A DNA stretch of 64,000 nucleotides from Aerococcus urinaehominis. GTDB taxonomy: Bacteria; Bacillota; Bacilli; Lactobacillales; Aerococcaceae. The notes beneath the pieces are model-generated. The model searched no databases and had not been told where the DNA came from. It worked only from the letters and a program-made list of their open reading frames with translations. The stretch covers positions 1,346,387-1,410,386 of the forward strand of contig NZ_CP014163.1 of the NCBI RefSeq assembly GCF_001543245.1, written 5' to 3'. Below, in pieces: positions 9,127 through 18,179 of this stretch (its first letter is position 1; each line of letters begins with the position of its first letter). A program made the translations under genes and the position numbers.

Positions 9127-9666
9127 ATGACAGGTAAGATTAGTTTGAGTTTGGTGCAAAGTTTAGATGGCTATGTCGCTGACCGTAATTATGCGACAGA
9201 ATTTGCTGAGGGTTACCCTGGACCTAATCTTAAAGATGTTTACAGCCAAGAAAATCCCTTTGATATGTTTAAGTTTTATCAGGAAACAACGATTATTGTG
9301 ATGGGGGCTCGGACCTACCGGCAGGGCTACGCTCAGGGTTTCCCTAAACAAGATATTTATGTTGTTACGGATCAAGACCCAGCTAACCAGGGTCGTATCC
9401 ACTTTGTAAAAGCACGCCGGATTGTTAAGCTTATGTTAGCTAAGAAGAAGCAGGGGCATCAAATCTATATTTTAGGTGGAGCTATGACGGCAAATCTATT
9501 CATCAAAGAGCAAGCAATTGACCGGTATATGATTGCTACTGTACCCTATATTCTTGGAACTGGTCGCCGTTTATTCTATCCACAAGCTCAGCAAATCCCC
9601 TTGCAATTAGACCAGGTAGATGTGATGGGCGGCATGACTCTTCAGATTTATAGTCCAAGGCCATAA
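9127..9666 (+). CDS. Dihydrofolate reductase-like protein (RibD C-terminal domain family)
   Basis: A 179-residue protein starting MTGKISLSLVQSLDGYVADRN, the opening strand and loop of the DHFR/RibD-C fold. The NADPH-binding parts VMGARTYRQG and IYILGGAMTANLFI, and the late strand TVPYILGTGRRLF, are present. It is probably an NADPH-dependent reductase of unknown substrate; it lacks the hallmarks of FolA itself. I chose ATG 9127 because AGGAGG lies 7 bases before it; an upstream in-frame ATG at 9106 has no such site. Confidence 0.8.
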   Translation: MTGKISLSLVQSLDGYVADRNYATEFAEGYPGPNLKDVYSQENPFDMFKFYQETTIIVMGARTYRQGYAQGFPKQDIYVVTDQDPANQGRIHFVKARRIVKLMLAKKKQGHQIYILGGAMTANLFIKEQAIDRYMIATVPYILGTGRRLFYPQAQQIPLQLDQVDVMGGMTLQIYSPRP

Positions 9667-9692
9667 AAAAAGACCGCTTGCGGTCTTTTTTA
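9664..9692. terminator. Bidirectional terminator
   Basis: AAAAAAAGACCG / CGGTCTTTTTT stem with a tight CTTG loop lies between the convergent reductase-like and phosphatase genes and carries A/T tracts for both strands. Confidence 0.9.
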
Positions 9693-10373
9693 ATTTATTT
9701 GATCAGTGTTCCATTCGTGTAAATGATAACTCCCCTTGCTATAGGATACTTTAGCAAAGTGACCTAGCTCTAATGGTGAGGAGAGATCAAAATCAGCAAT
9801 GACTTCATGTAGGAAGTAACGAATTGGTTCCTCGTGAGAGACAATCACCACATTGAGTTGGCGACTCTGTTTCTCCATCATTAATTCTAGAGCATCATCA
9901 TAAACCTCTAGCATACCTCGTTCAATACGTTCCCAAAACTCCGTAAAGGTGTCTGAACGCCCTTCTGGGTCGCGAGCCTTTAGACTTTCTAGGATAATAG
10001 GCACAATTTCTGATGGTGGTACTTTTTGCTGTTCTAATTCTTTAACCCATTGGCTGAGTGGCTTTGGCCAGACTCGGTCTAACTTTTTACCCTCTAAACC
10101 GCCATAATTAAAAGCACGGAATTCGGGCATTTTGGCTATCTGGATATCGTGCCCCTGGCGATTTAATAGGATTTTGGCACTAGAAACGCAGCGTTCTAAG
10201 TCGCTGGTATAGGCCAAATCGATAGTCAGGTTAGAAAACGATTCTGATAGTCTTTGCATTTGCCGAATGCCGGTTTCAGTTAAGGGGGAGTTAGACCAAC
10301 CTTGTTCTAAGTGCTCGGTATCAGCTTCTGTTTCACCGTGTCGGATGAAATAATATGTGATTTTGGACATCAT
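9690..10373 (-). CDS. Histidine phosphatase family protein (phosphoglycerate mutase-like)
   Basis: A 227-residue histidine phosphatase: the RHGET motif at residues 11-15 carries the phospho-accepting His12, followed by SPLTETGIRQ and YTSDLERCVSSAK, and the late IVSHEEPIRYFLHE contains the second catalytic His. It is cytoplasmic; the substrate is undetermined because the family includes phosphoglycerate mutases, cobalamin phosphatases and many orphan phosphatases. Two adjacent ATGs (10373 and 10370) follow AAAGGGG; either may be used. Confidence 0.85.
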   Translation of the reverse strand: MMSKITYYFIRHGETEADTEHLEQGWSNSPLTETGIRQMQRLSESFSNLTIDLAYTSDLERCVSSAKILLNRQGHDIQIAKMPEFRAFNYGGLEGKKLDRVWPKPLSQWVKELEQQKVPPSEIVPIILESLKARDPEGRSDTFTEFWERIERGMLEVYDDALELMMEKQSRQLNVVIVSHEEPIRYFLHEVIADFDLSSPLELGHFAKVSYSKGSYHLHEWNTDQIN

Positions 10374-10514
10374 GATACCCCTTTCAATATCTTGCTTTTA
10401 TTTTATCATAATATCTGTCAACAAGCACTTGCTTGCTATTTAATTAGTCAATCAATTTTGTAAAGCAGTCTAGTTTTGGTAAACTAATCATGAGATATAG
10501 AAAGGTGGGCAACC

Positions 10515-11027
10515 ATGGATAGTAATTTAATATTTGGAGCGACTATTGACCAACTTAAGGTTGGGGATACCTTTAGCGTAACCGAAATGATTAGGGAGAG
10601 AGATATCTTATTGTATATGGGCGTGACTGGAGATGCTAATCCAGTTTATTTACAGAATGAATATAGCCAAAATGCTGGCAACGCCTTTGCTATCGTCCCT
10701 CCCATCGTGCTAATGGGAATTATGACTAAAATAATTTCAATGAATTTTCCAGGTCCTGGTTCTCAATTAGTCGAGATGAATGTTAATTTCTCTCAAAGTC
10801 TTCCCCATAATGCGACAGTAACTTTAAATTTTGAAATTACTCGGGTAGAAGCATTAAAGGAATTTGTAACTGTCCACGTGACTGGCCACCGGGCTGAGGA
10901 TGCGACGCAACCGGTTTTGGATGCTATGATTACTGTCGTGCCACCAAATAATCAATTGTCGGATCAACTAAGTTACGCTGATACTGATAATTTGCAAATC
11001 GTACCAGGAGATGATGAGCTTGTCTAA
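10515..11027 (+). CDS. MaoC-like hotdog-fold protein
   Basis: A 170-residue single hotdog domain related to MaoC/(R)-specific hydratases: an N-terminal VGDTFSVTEMI strand, the hot-dog helix and the GDANPVYLQ motif. In active hydratases this motif is usually DxNPxHxD; here the His is replaced by Tyr, so canonical hydration of enoyl-CoA is doubtful. The ATG has AAAGGTGG upstream. It overlaps polA, which starts inside its last codons. Two other hotdog genes are at 40346-41147. Confidence 0.75.
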   Translation: MDSNLIFGATIDQLKVGDTFSVTEMIRERDILLYMGVTGDANPVYLQNEYSQNAGNAFAIVPPIVLMGIMTKIISMNFPGPGSQLVEMNVNFSQSLPHNATVTLNFEITRVEALKEFVTVHVTGHRAEDATQPVLDAMITVVPPNNQLSDQLSYADTDNLQIVPGDDELV

Positions 11028-13692
11028 GAAAAAATTACTACTATTTGATGGGTCCTCATTAGCCTTTCGTGCTTTTTATGCCATTCGTAATGTGGAAGGT
11101 TTTATAAATAAAAATGGCCTGCATACCAATGCGCTTTATGGTTTCCATACTATGCTAACAAAAATTTTAAAAGATGAGCAGGCTAGCCATATTTTGGTGG
11201 CTTTTGATGCAGGTAAAACAACCTTTAGAACAGACTTGTACCAAGAATACAAGGGAGGACGGCAATCGGCTCCTGATGAATTTAGAGAACAGATGCCCTT
11301 CTTTCCTAAAATGCTTGATGCCTTAGGGATTAAACATTATCAACTCGCTAATTACGAGGCTGATGATATCATCGGCACTCTAGCTAGGTTGGGAGAGGAA
11401 GCTGGCTTTGAAGTAGTAGTGGTCTCTGGTGACCGTGACCTCATTCAATTAGCCCGTGACCACACGCGGGTGGATATTACTAAGAAGGGTGTATCTGTCC
11501 TAGAATCGTATACACCAGAAACAATAACTGAATCGATGGCTATTAGCCCAGAGCAGCTTATTGATGTTAAGGGCTTGATGGGAGATTCCTCTGACAACTA
11601 CCCAGGAGTTACTGGGGTTGGGGAGAAAACGGCCCTAAAATTGGTCCAAGAATATGGATCTATAGAAAATTTATATGACAATATAGATGAACTAAAAAAA
11701 TCTAAGCGAAAAGAAAACTTGATTCGTGAAAAAGACCAGGCCTTCTTGTCCAAACGGTTAGCTACAATTGACCGGAATAGTCCGCTTACCATTAGCCTTG
11801 AAGATACTACCTATCAGGGTTATGACCTTGATGAACTTATGGCCTTTTATAAGGATATGAGTTTCAATAAATTTTTAACCGATTTGCTTGCGGACAGTGA
11901 TCAAGCCGAGGCCTTGGCAGAGACACAAGCAAGCTGGCAAGAGGTTAAGTATCATCGCTATGAGTCAGGTGATCATATCCAAGTACCAAATGACCACCAA
12001 GTTCCGGCTGTGATTTATGTTGAAATGCTAGAAAAAAATTATCATTTTGGGACAGCTGTCCAGATTGTTTGGGGTAATCACGACCAGGTCTATCTAGCTG
12101 ATCCAGCAGTGGTTGCTGATTCCCCGGCATTTAAAGAATGGCTAGCTGATAAAAACTATCCGAAAATTTGTTTCGATGCCAAAAGAACAAAGGTAATCCT
12201 CCATAATCTTGGCTTAGAATTTGCCGGGGTAGTTGATGATGTCTTAATTGCTTCCTATTTAATTAATGCCAAGGACCTATCTGATGACGTTGCTGATGTT
12301 GCCCATGAGTTTGGTTTTGACGCTATTGCCTATGACGAAACGATTTATGGCAAAGGAGCTAAAAAAGCTATTCCTGAAGATTCGGAAAAAATGTATGACC
12401 ACCTCGCGCGCAAGCTAGCAGTTATTGACCAATTGAATCCCGTGTTACATGATCGTTTACAGGCAGATGATATGGTTAGTCTCTACCAGGATATGGAGTT
12501 ACCGTTAGCCCTAGTATTAGCAAACATGGAGCTGCGTGGCATTAAGGTTAATGAAAATTGTTTAGCTGATATGCAAATTGAATTTGCAGAAATTATTAGT
12601 AAGCTTGAAGCAAAAATTTATCAGGAAGCAGGCCAAGACTTTAATATCAATTCACCTAAACAATTAGGTAAAATTCTCTTTGAGGATATGGGATTACCTG
12701 TTATTAAAAAGACAAAAACGGGCTACTCCACAGCTCAAGATGTCTTAGAAAAGTTAAGAGACCAAGCGCCTATTGCTGATTTGATTTTGCAATATCGGCA
12801 ATTAGCTAAATTACAATCAACCTATATTGAAGGCCTGGTGCCTTATATTAAAGCAGATGGGAAGATTCATACGCGCTTCTCTCAAACTTTAACCACGACT
12901 GGTCGTTTGAGCTCTGCTGATCCTAATTTACAAAATATTCCCATCCGTACAGAAGAGGGGCGGCGAATTCGTCAAGCCTTTGAACCAGCTCAGTCGGGTT
13001 GGAGTTTACTGTCGGCCGACTATTCTCAGATTGAACTGAGAGTGCTTGCTCACATAGCCCAGGATGAACATATGATTGCAGCCTTTAAAGAAGGAAAAGA
13101 CATTCACCGCGCAACAGCAGCCAAAGTCTTTGGCGTGGCTGAGGACCAGGTCACAGCTAATATGCGTCGTGATGCTAAGGCTGTTAACTTTGGTATCGTA
13201 TATGGTATTTCTGACTATGGTCTGAGTCAAAATCTCAATATTTCTAGACAAGCGGCTCGAGATTTTATTGACACCTACTACCAGGAATTTCCTAATATTA
13301 AAAAATATATGGATGATATCGTAGCTAGTGCACGCGAACAAGGTTATGTGGAGACACTCTTTAAAAGACGTCGTTATCTGCCTGATATTAAGGCACGTAA
13401 TTTTAATCTGCGATCTTTTGCCGAACGCACAGCTATGAATACACCAATTCAAGGGACGGCAGCTGATATTATTAAATTAGCTATGGTGGCTATGGACCAG
13501 GCCTTAATCACCAGCCATTTACAGGCGCGACTATTACTCCAGGTCCATGATGAGTTAATCTTCGAAGTCCCTGATGACCAATTAAATGATCTAGCTGATT
13601 TAGTTAAGCAAGTGATGGAGGATGTTGTAGTACTTAGTGTGCCTTTAGAGGCAGATGTTGCTAGTGGTAAAACTTGGTATGATGCCAAATAG
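11020..13692 (+). CDS. polA: DNA polymerase I
   Basis: An approximately 890-residue DNA polymerase I for gap repair and Okazaki fragment processing. It has an N-terminal 5'-3' exonuclease domain (YEADDIIGTLAR, VVSGDRDLIQL, GLMGDSSDNYPGV), a middle proofreading-fold domain and a C-terminal polymerase with motif A (SADYSQIELRVLAH), motif B (RRDAKAVNFGIVYGISD) and motif C (LLQVHDELIFE). The acidic metal-binding residues of the 3'-5' exonuclease are not recognisable, as in other Bacilli. I prefer TTG 11020: AGGAG at 11006-11010 is 9 bases away, but touches ATG 11011 and is only 3 bases from ATG 11014. Confidence 0.95.
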   Translation: MSKKKLLLFDGSSLAFRAFYAIRNVEGFINKNGLHTNALYGFHTMLTKILKDEQASHILVAFDAGKTTFRTDLYQEYKGGRQSAPDEFREQMPFFPKMLDALGIKHYQLANYEADDIIGTLARLGEEAGFEVVVVSGDRDLIQLARDHTRVDITKKGVSVLESYTPETITESMAISPEQLIDVKGLMGDSSDNYPGVTGVGEKTALKLVQEYGSIENLYDNIDELKKSKRKENLIREKDQAFLSKRLATIDRNSPLTISLEDTTYQGYDLDELMAFYKDMSFNKFLTDLLADSDQAEALAETQASWQEVKYHRYESGDHIQVPNDHQVPAVIYVEMLEKNYHFGTAVQIVWGNHDQVYLADPAVVADSPAFKEWLADKNYPKICFDAKRTKVILHNLGLEFAGVVDDVLIASYLINAKDLSDDVADVAHEFGFDAIAYDETIYGKGAKKAIPEDSEKMYDHLARKLAVIDQLNPVLHDRLQADDMVSLYQDMELPLALVLANMELRGIKVNENCLADMQIEFAEIISKLEAKIYQEAGQDFNINSPKQLGKILFEDMGLPVIKKTKTGYSTAQDVLEKLRDQAPIADLILQYRQLAKLQSTYIEGLVPYIKADGKIHTRFSQTLTTTGRLSSADPNLQNIPIRTEEGRRIRQAFEPAQSGWSLLSADYSQIELRVLAHIAQDEHMIAAFKEGKDIHRATAAKVFGVAEDQVTANMRRDAKAVNFGIVYGISDYGLSQNLNISRQAARDFIDTYYQEFPNIKKYMDDIVASAREQGYVETLFKRRRYLPDIKARNFNLRSFAERTAMNTPIQGTAADIIKLAMVAMDQALITSHLQARLLLQVHDELIFEVPDDQLNDLADLVKQVMEDVVVLSVPLEADVASGKTWYDAK

Positions 13693-13733
13693 TCGCCAGT
13701 AAATTTTGCTTAATCATTAAATAGTAAGAGAAG

Positions 13734-13762
13734 CGAGGCCGGGCTATGCCCCGGCTTCTTAA
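13734..13762 (+). terminator. Terminator after polA
   Basis: GAGGCCGGG pairs with CCCGGCTTC around a short loop, followed by TTAATTTATT. The T-run is modest, so readthrough into mutM is possible. Confidence 0.65.
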
Positions 13763-13788
13763 TTTATTACCTCGAAAGGAGAACTAGA

Positions 13789-14625
13789 TTGCCAGAATTA
13801 CCTGAAGTTGAAACAGTTCGTCGTGGTCTGGTAGCAACAGCTATTGGTGCCAAAGTAGTGGATGTCCATGTGCGCTGGCCTAAAATTATTCAAGATCCTA
13901 TGGAAATAGGTGACTTTAGTCAAATTATGCCAGGCCAGAGTTTACAAGCAGTAGAAAGACGTGGTAAATATCTTATCTTTATTTGGAATAACTATATTTG
14001 GTTGTCACATTTAAGGATGGAAGGAAAATATTTTGTGGTGCCGAGTGACCAGGACCTGGATAAGCATGACCATGTCATCTTAGCTTTAGATGATGGACGT
14101 GACTTGCGTTATAATGATGTGCGCAAATTTGGTCGCATCCAAATTTGGCCTCTTAATCAAAAAGAAAATGCCATAGCACAGTTAGGCTTAGGGCCAGAAC
14201 CAGAGGACTTAGATGCTAACTATCTCTATCAGCGCTTGCAGGCAACTAATCGGATGATTAAGCCCGTCCTACTAGATCAAAAAATATTGGCTGGCTTAGG
14301 CAATATTTATGCTGATGAGGTGTTATTTCTGGCTAAAATCAATCCCCAGAGACCGGCTAGTTCCCTTAGCCAGGAAGAGGTAGCCAAACTCACGAGTCAC
14401 ATCAAGGCTTTACTGGCTCAAGCTGTGGCTGCTGGGGGGACCACGATTCGGACCTATACAGATTCCTTTGGCCAATCCGGTCACTTCCAATTTGATTTGA
14501 ACGTTTATGGCCGGCAGGGACTAAACTGTCCATGTTGTGGCCATAAAATTGAAAAAATAAAGTTGGCCCAGCGTGGCACCCACTTTTGTCCTAATTGCCA
14601 ACCAATACCAGTAGAGGGGGAATAG
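13789..14625 (+). CDS. mutM: Formamidopyrimidine-DNA glycosylase
   Basis: A 278-residue Fpg/MutM that excises 8-oxoguanine. It starts MPELPEVETVRRGL, which carries the catalytic N-terminal proline and Glu3 after Met removal. The conserved Lys in RRGKYLIF and the C-terminal zinc finger (CPCCGHKI ... HFCPNCQ) are intact. The start is TTG, supported by AAAGGAG 7 bases upstream. It is followed within 3 bases by coaE, with which it forms an operon, as in many Lactobacillales. Confidence 0.96.
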   Translation: MPELPEVETVRRGLVATAIGAKVVDVHVRWPKIIQDPMEIGDFSQIMPGQSLQAVERRGKYLIFIWNNYIWLSHLRMEGKYFVVPSDQDLDKHDHVILALDDGRDLRYNDVRKFGRIQIWPLNQKENAIAQLGLGPEPEDLDANYLYQRLQATNRMIKPVLLDQKILAGLGNIYADEVLFLAKINPQRPASSLSQEEVAKLTSHIKALLAQAVAAGGTTIRTYTDSFGQSGHFQFDLNVYGRQGLNCPCCGHKIEKIKLAQRGTHFCPNCQPIPVEGE

Positions 14626-14627
14626 AA

Positions 14628-15233
14628 TTGACTATTGTGTTAGGCTTGACCGGTTCCATTGCAACTGGTAAATCTAGTGTTAGTGAAATCTTCAAAAAAA
14701 ATGGTATTCCGGTGGTAGATGCCGATCTGGTAGCTAGGCAAGTGGTTGAACCTGGCCAACCAGGCTTGCAAGCTATCTGTAATCAATTTGGCTCTGAATA
14801 TATTTTTCCTAATGGCGTCCTGAAGCGTAAGAAGTTGGGTGAATTAGTCTTTTCAGACTACAAGGCGAGACAAAAGCTAGACCAGCTACTAGCCCCCTTT
14901 ATTAGGGAGGCCTTGGAGAAAGAACGTGCGCGCTACCTAGACCAAGGTGTTGCGCTTTTGGTTCTAGATATCCCCCTACTTTATGAAGCTGAATATCAAA
15001 ACCTCTGCCAAGCAATCATGTTGGTTTATGTACCTGAAAACCTGCAATTAGAACGTTTGATGGCACGCGATCACTTACGACCTAATGAAGCCTTTGATCG
15101 TATGCAGAGTCAAATTTCTATTGAGCGTAAATTAAATTGGGCGGATATCGTTATTGATAATTCTGGTAGTCCAGCAGAGACTGAACAGCAGGTGGAAGCC
15201 TGGCTAGCAATTTCGGGCTATCTTGGCCATTAG
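14628..15233 (+). CDS. coaE: Dephospho-CoA kinase
   Basis: A 201-residue kinase for the last step of coenzyme A synthesis. The P-loop GSIATGKS is at residues 9-16, followed by PVVDADLVARQVVEPG and the LID segment LMARDHLRPNEAFDRM. I chose TTG 14628, just after the mutM stop, because GAGGGGG lies 7 bases upstream and the protein then begins MTIVLGLTGS; the longer frame reaching back to 14595 lies within mutM. Confidence 0.95.
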   Translation: MTIVLGLTGSIATGKSSVSEIFKKNGIPVVDADLVARQVVEPGQPGLQAICNQFGSEYIFPNGVLKRKKLGELVFSDYKARQKLDQLLAPFIREALEKERARYLDQGVALLVLDIPLLYEAEYQNLCQAIMLVYVPENLQLERLMARDHLRPNEAFDRMQSQISIERKLNWADIVIDNSGSPAETEQQVEAWLAISGYLGH

Positions 15234-15246
15234 TGATGACTAGCTA

Positions 15247-15255
15247 TGCTATAAT
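15247..15255 (+). promoter_or_regulatory. Extended -10 promoter for nrdR-dnaB-dnaI
   Basis: TGCTATAAT, a perfect -10 hexamer with the TGn extension, lies 41 bases before the nrdR start. No good -35 element is present at 17 bases, which the extended -10 can compensate. Confidence 0.6.
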
Positions 15256-15295
15256 ATGGGAAAGGCAAAGGGTTACATGAAAAGGAGGAAACCTT

Positions 15296-15760
15296 ATGCA
15301 ATGTCCGAAATGTCAAGCGAGTCAAGTCAAAGTACTGGATAGCCGGCCTGCTGATGAAAATCGTGCAATTAGGCGGAGACGTCAGTGTCAGGTCTGCGGG
15401 CATCGCTTTACGACTTATGAAAGGGTTGAGAGTCTCCCCTTATTAGTCATCAAAAGAGATGGGACCCGTGAAGAGTTTTCAAGAGACAAATTACTTAGAG
15501 GGATTGTTCGGTCTTGTGAAAAACGTCCAGTTTCTATGAATCAGATGCAGGAAATTGTTAATGCTATTGAAGCGGATATTAGAGAAGCTGCCAAAACCGA
15601 AGTTTCTTCGACCGATATTGGTGAAGAGGTTATGGCTCGTCTACCTAAAGTGGATGAGGCAGCCTATATTCGCTATGCGAGTGTTTATCGACGTTTTGAA
15701 GATTCGACTGTCTTTCTACAAGAAATTGAACGTCTGCGCCAAAAGCAATCTGAGGAATAA
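15296..15760 (+). CDS. nrdR: Transcriptional repressor NrdR
   Basis: A 154-residue repressor of ribonucleotide reductase genes. It begins with the zinc ribbon MQCPKCQASQ ... CQVCGHRFTTYERVE, followed by an ATP-cone domain (VIKRDGTREEFSRDKLLRGI) that senses dATP/ATP. AAAGGAGG sits just upstream of the ATG. Coupling to dnaB and dnaI downstream is the standard Bacilli arrangement linking nucleotide supply and replication initiation. Confidence 0.96.
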   Translation: MQCPKCQASQVKVLDSRPADENRAIRRRRQCQVCGHRFTTYERVESLPLLVIKRDGTREEFSRDKLLRGIVRSCEKRPVSMNQMQEIVNAIEADIREAAKTEVSSTDIGEEVMARLPKVDEAAYIRYASVYRRFEDSTVFLQEIERLRQKQSEE

Positions 15761-15772
15761 TACGAGGAGCTG

Positions 15773-17215
15773 GTGTCTTTGCAAAAAAAACCTTGGGATC
15801 TCTTGCATCCTCAAGAATATATTGAACTCGGCCAACATGATTTGATCTCTAATTTGAGTTTAGAAGTCTTAGTCCGCCTTTATCAGCCTATTATAGGCCC
15901 CCTAGCTTATAGTCTCTACATGTTGATATATGCGCTTACTAGTCAAAAAACTAGCCAGCTAATCAAGCGGCGGCATAGTGATATGATGGATCAATTAACT
16001 ATGAGTAAGGAGTCATACTTACGAGCTCGTTTTAAGTTAGAGGCACTAGGTCTACTAGATGTTTTCCAAAGACAAGCAGAGCGCAGTGACCAGGTGCAAA
16101 TGCGGATGTTATTACGTGCCCCGGTTACTAGCCATCATTTTTTTAGAGATAGCATGTTAGTAACCCTGCTCCAAAGTCAGGTTGGGGAACACCGTTTTAA
16201 TGAATTACTAGCTGAATTTTCTCGCCACTATACAACCGATGACCAAGATTGGGCGCAAGTAACCCGCGATTTTTCTGATGTTTACCGCGTACCAGATTAT
16301 CTTAAAACGATTAGCGATAAGCAAGAAGCCCTTTTACTGACGCCTAGTCAGTCAGCTTTTAATCAGACTGGGGACTTTGGTTTTTCTTGGGCAAAATTTA
16401 AGGAAATAATTCAAGATAGTTTAGTGCCCGAGCGGTCCTTAACACGGGAGGTTAAGGAGCAAACCATTAGTCTCCATCGTATTTATGGCTATGATGAAAC
16501 CAGTTTAGCCCAGCTGCTAAAAGAGTCACTGAATCTCAAAACTTTAGAGGTCGACTTGGCTGATTACCGTAGTCAGGCCATTGATTTTGCTAATGATCAT
16601 TTTAACGCTAAACCATTAACAGAGCGTAGTCAGTATGTTAATGAGACTGAGGCAACTGCAAAAGCCGTTGACCAGGCTAAATGGCGGAACCAGGGTTTAA
16701 GCGATGCTGACTTACAACTTTGCCAGGTAGCTAGGCAAATACCCCCTGTACAATTTGCAGGTGATATAAAAAGACAGCAAACAGGTTACCTTACTAGTCA
16801 AGAAATCAAGTTAATTGAACATATTGTTAGCCAGAGTAAGCTGGCGCCGGCTGTAATTAATATCATGATTCATTACTATTTGGTTGTTTCTAATTATAAA
16901 AATTTAAATCGACAGGCCATGGAGACAACTGCCAACGATTGGGGCCAGCACCATATTCAAGAGCCTGAACAGGCTTTGATATATGTACGTCAGTTTGTCG
17001 CACAAGCCAAGCAACGAAAACAGATACAAAAAACGCGTCAACAGGCTAATCAAAAAGCTAAGCAAGAACCTAAACCGGCCTGGTTCGATACCCATAAGCA
17101 GGAAAAAGAAACGCGCCAACAGGCTGGTGGTCCGCAACAAGCGGCAGCTAACCAAGATGCTGCGCAACGAATGGCAGAGATGATTGCAAGTTTAGAAGAG
17201 GGTGATCAAGAATGA
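15773..17215 (+). CDS. dnaB: Replication initiation and membrane attachment protein DnaB
   Basis: A 480-residue Firmicutes DnaB (not the replicative helicase). It has an N-terminal winged-helix-like region with LVRLYQPIIGPLAYSLYM, a central linker and a C-terminal DnaB/DnaD domain (TSQEIKLIEHIV ... VINIMIHYYLVVSNYKNLN), then a Gln- and Lys-rich tail. It loads the helicase with DnaD and DnaI. The start is ambiguous: GTG 15773 is only 3 bases from GAGGAG, TTG 15779 is 9 bases from it and may be the true start. It overlaps dnaI by 4 bases. Confidence 0.92.
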   Translation: MSLQKKPWDLLHPQEYIELGQHDLISNLSLEVLVRLYQPIIGPLAYSLYMLIYALTSQKTSQLIKRRHSDMMDQLTMSKESYLRARFKLEALGLLDVFQRQAERSDQVQMRMLLRAPVTSHHFFRDSMLVTLLQSQVGEHRFNELLAEFSRHYTTDDQDWAQVTRDFSDVYRVPDYLKTISDKQEALLLTPSQSAFNQTGDFGFSWAKFKEIIQDSLVPERSLTREVKEQTISLHRIYGYDETSLAQLLKESLNLKTLEVDLADYRSQAIDFANDHFNAKPLTERSQYVNETEATAKAVDQAKWRNQGLSDADLQLCQVARQIPPVQFAGDIKRQQTGYLTSQEIKLIEHIVSQSKLAPAVINIMIHYYLVVSNYKNLNRQAMETTANDWGQHHIQEPEQALIYVRQFVAQAKQRKQIQKTRQQANQKAKQEPKPAWFDTHKQEKETRQQAGGPQQAAANQDAAQRMAEMIASLEEGDQE

Positions 17216-18108
17216 AGCATGTGGGAAAAGCAATGAAAGAGGAACTTAGTCGCAATCAATTGAGTGACAGATTGCAGGCCATATATCAGCAGGTCTTAGC
17301 AGATACTGATGTGAAACAATTTATAGCTGCAAACAAGGATCAACTAAGTCAGCCCATGATTGATCGCTCGATGTCTAAATTATATGAATTCACTCAAGCT
17401 AAAAAGCGGCCAGCAAGTGAGTTTACCCCGCGGCTATTTATGAATGTGAATTATATCGATGTTAACTACCAAGCCAATGATCGTTTTTATCAAAAGCAAG
17501 CAGCCCGTGAAAAAAGAGACCGGCTAGAACTCATTCAGTTACCTGATAGTTTACGCCAAGCTGTTTTCCGAGACTTTCGTACCGATATTGAAGGTCGAGA
17601 ACAAGCCTTGATTGCTGCGACTCAATGTGGAAAAAACTATCAATCGGCTGCCAAGCAATCTCATAAGGGGATTTATTTACATGGTAGTTTTGGGGTAGGC
17701 AAGACATACTTACTAGCGGCGCTAGCAAATTATTTAGTAGATAAGGGGGCCCACGTGCTCCTAGTCCACTACCCGACTGAATTACAAGCTATTAAGAATG
17801 GCTTTGCTGATAATAGTGCGCAGACTAGAATCAACCGACTTAAAGAAGTTGAAGTGCTCATGCTGGATGATATTGGTGCTGAAGCCAATACTGCCTGGAC
17901 CAGAGATGAGGTGCTAAGTATTGTGATGCAGCATCGGATGCAGGAAGAAAAGTTAACCTGTTTTTCTTCGAATTTTGCTATGGCTGAATTAGAGATGCAT
18001 TTAGCTAACGTTACCAAGGGCCAGGATGAAGTTAAGGCAGCTCGCATTATGGAAAGAATCCGCTTTCTTGCTGATGAAATCATGATGTCAGGACCAAATT
18101 TACGTTAA
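17212..18108 (+). CDS. dnaI: Primosomal helicase loader DnaI
   Basis: A 298-residue AAA+ ATPase that loads the replicative helicase. Walker A is GSFGVGKT at residues 158-165 and Walker B is VLMLDDIGAE ending near residue 224; the N-terminal 130 residues match the DnaI N-terminal domain. The ATG overlaps the dnaB stop (ATGA), with GAGGGTGAT as ribosome-binding site. Confidence 0.94.
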   Translation: MKHVGKAMKEELSRNQLSDRLQAIYQQVLADTDVKQFIAANKDQLSQPMIDRSMSKLYEFTQAKKRPASEFTPRLFMNVNYIDVNYQANDRFYQKQAAREKRDRLELIQLPDSLRQAVFRDFRTDIEGREQALIAATQCGKNYQSAAKQSHKGIYLHGSFGVGKTYLLAALANYLVDKGAHVLLVHYPTELQAIKNGFADNSAQTRINRLKEVEVLMLDDIGAEANTAWTRDEVLSIVMQHRMQEEKLTCFSSNFAMAELEMHLANVTKGQDEVKAARIMERIRFLADEIMMSGPNLR

Positions 18109-18117
18109 GCCTATTAT

Positions 18118-18146
18118 TTGATTATTATCTTGATTAACAGTATTCT
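18118..18146 (+). promoter_or_regulatory. Possible sigma-A promoter for amaP
   Basis: TTGATT and TATTCT separated by 17 bases lie shortly after dnaI and 34 bases before amaP. The -10 is imperfect. Confidence 0.4.
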
Positions 18147-18179
18147 ATAGTTAATAAAAATATTAATGGAGGTGGTCTA

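Noticed and set aside
9664-9692. Perfect palindromic hairpins as transposon ends
   Set aside because: They lie between convergent genes, have A and T tracts and short loops, and there is no transposase in the window; they are bidirectional terminators.
15555-15845. Frame overlapping the nrdR end and dnaB start
   Set aside because: It is a shifted frame of two well-supported genes and its product has no recognisable family features.
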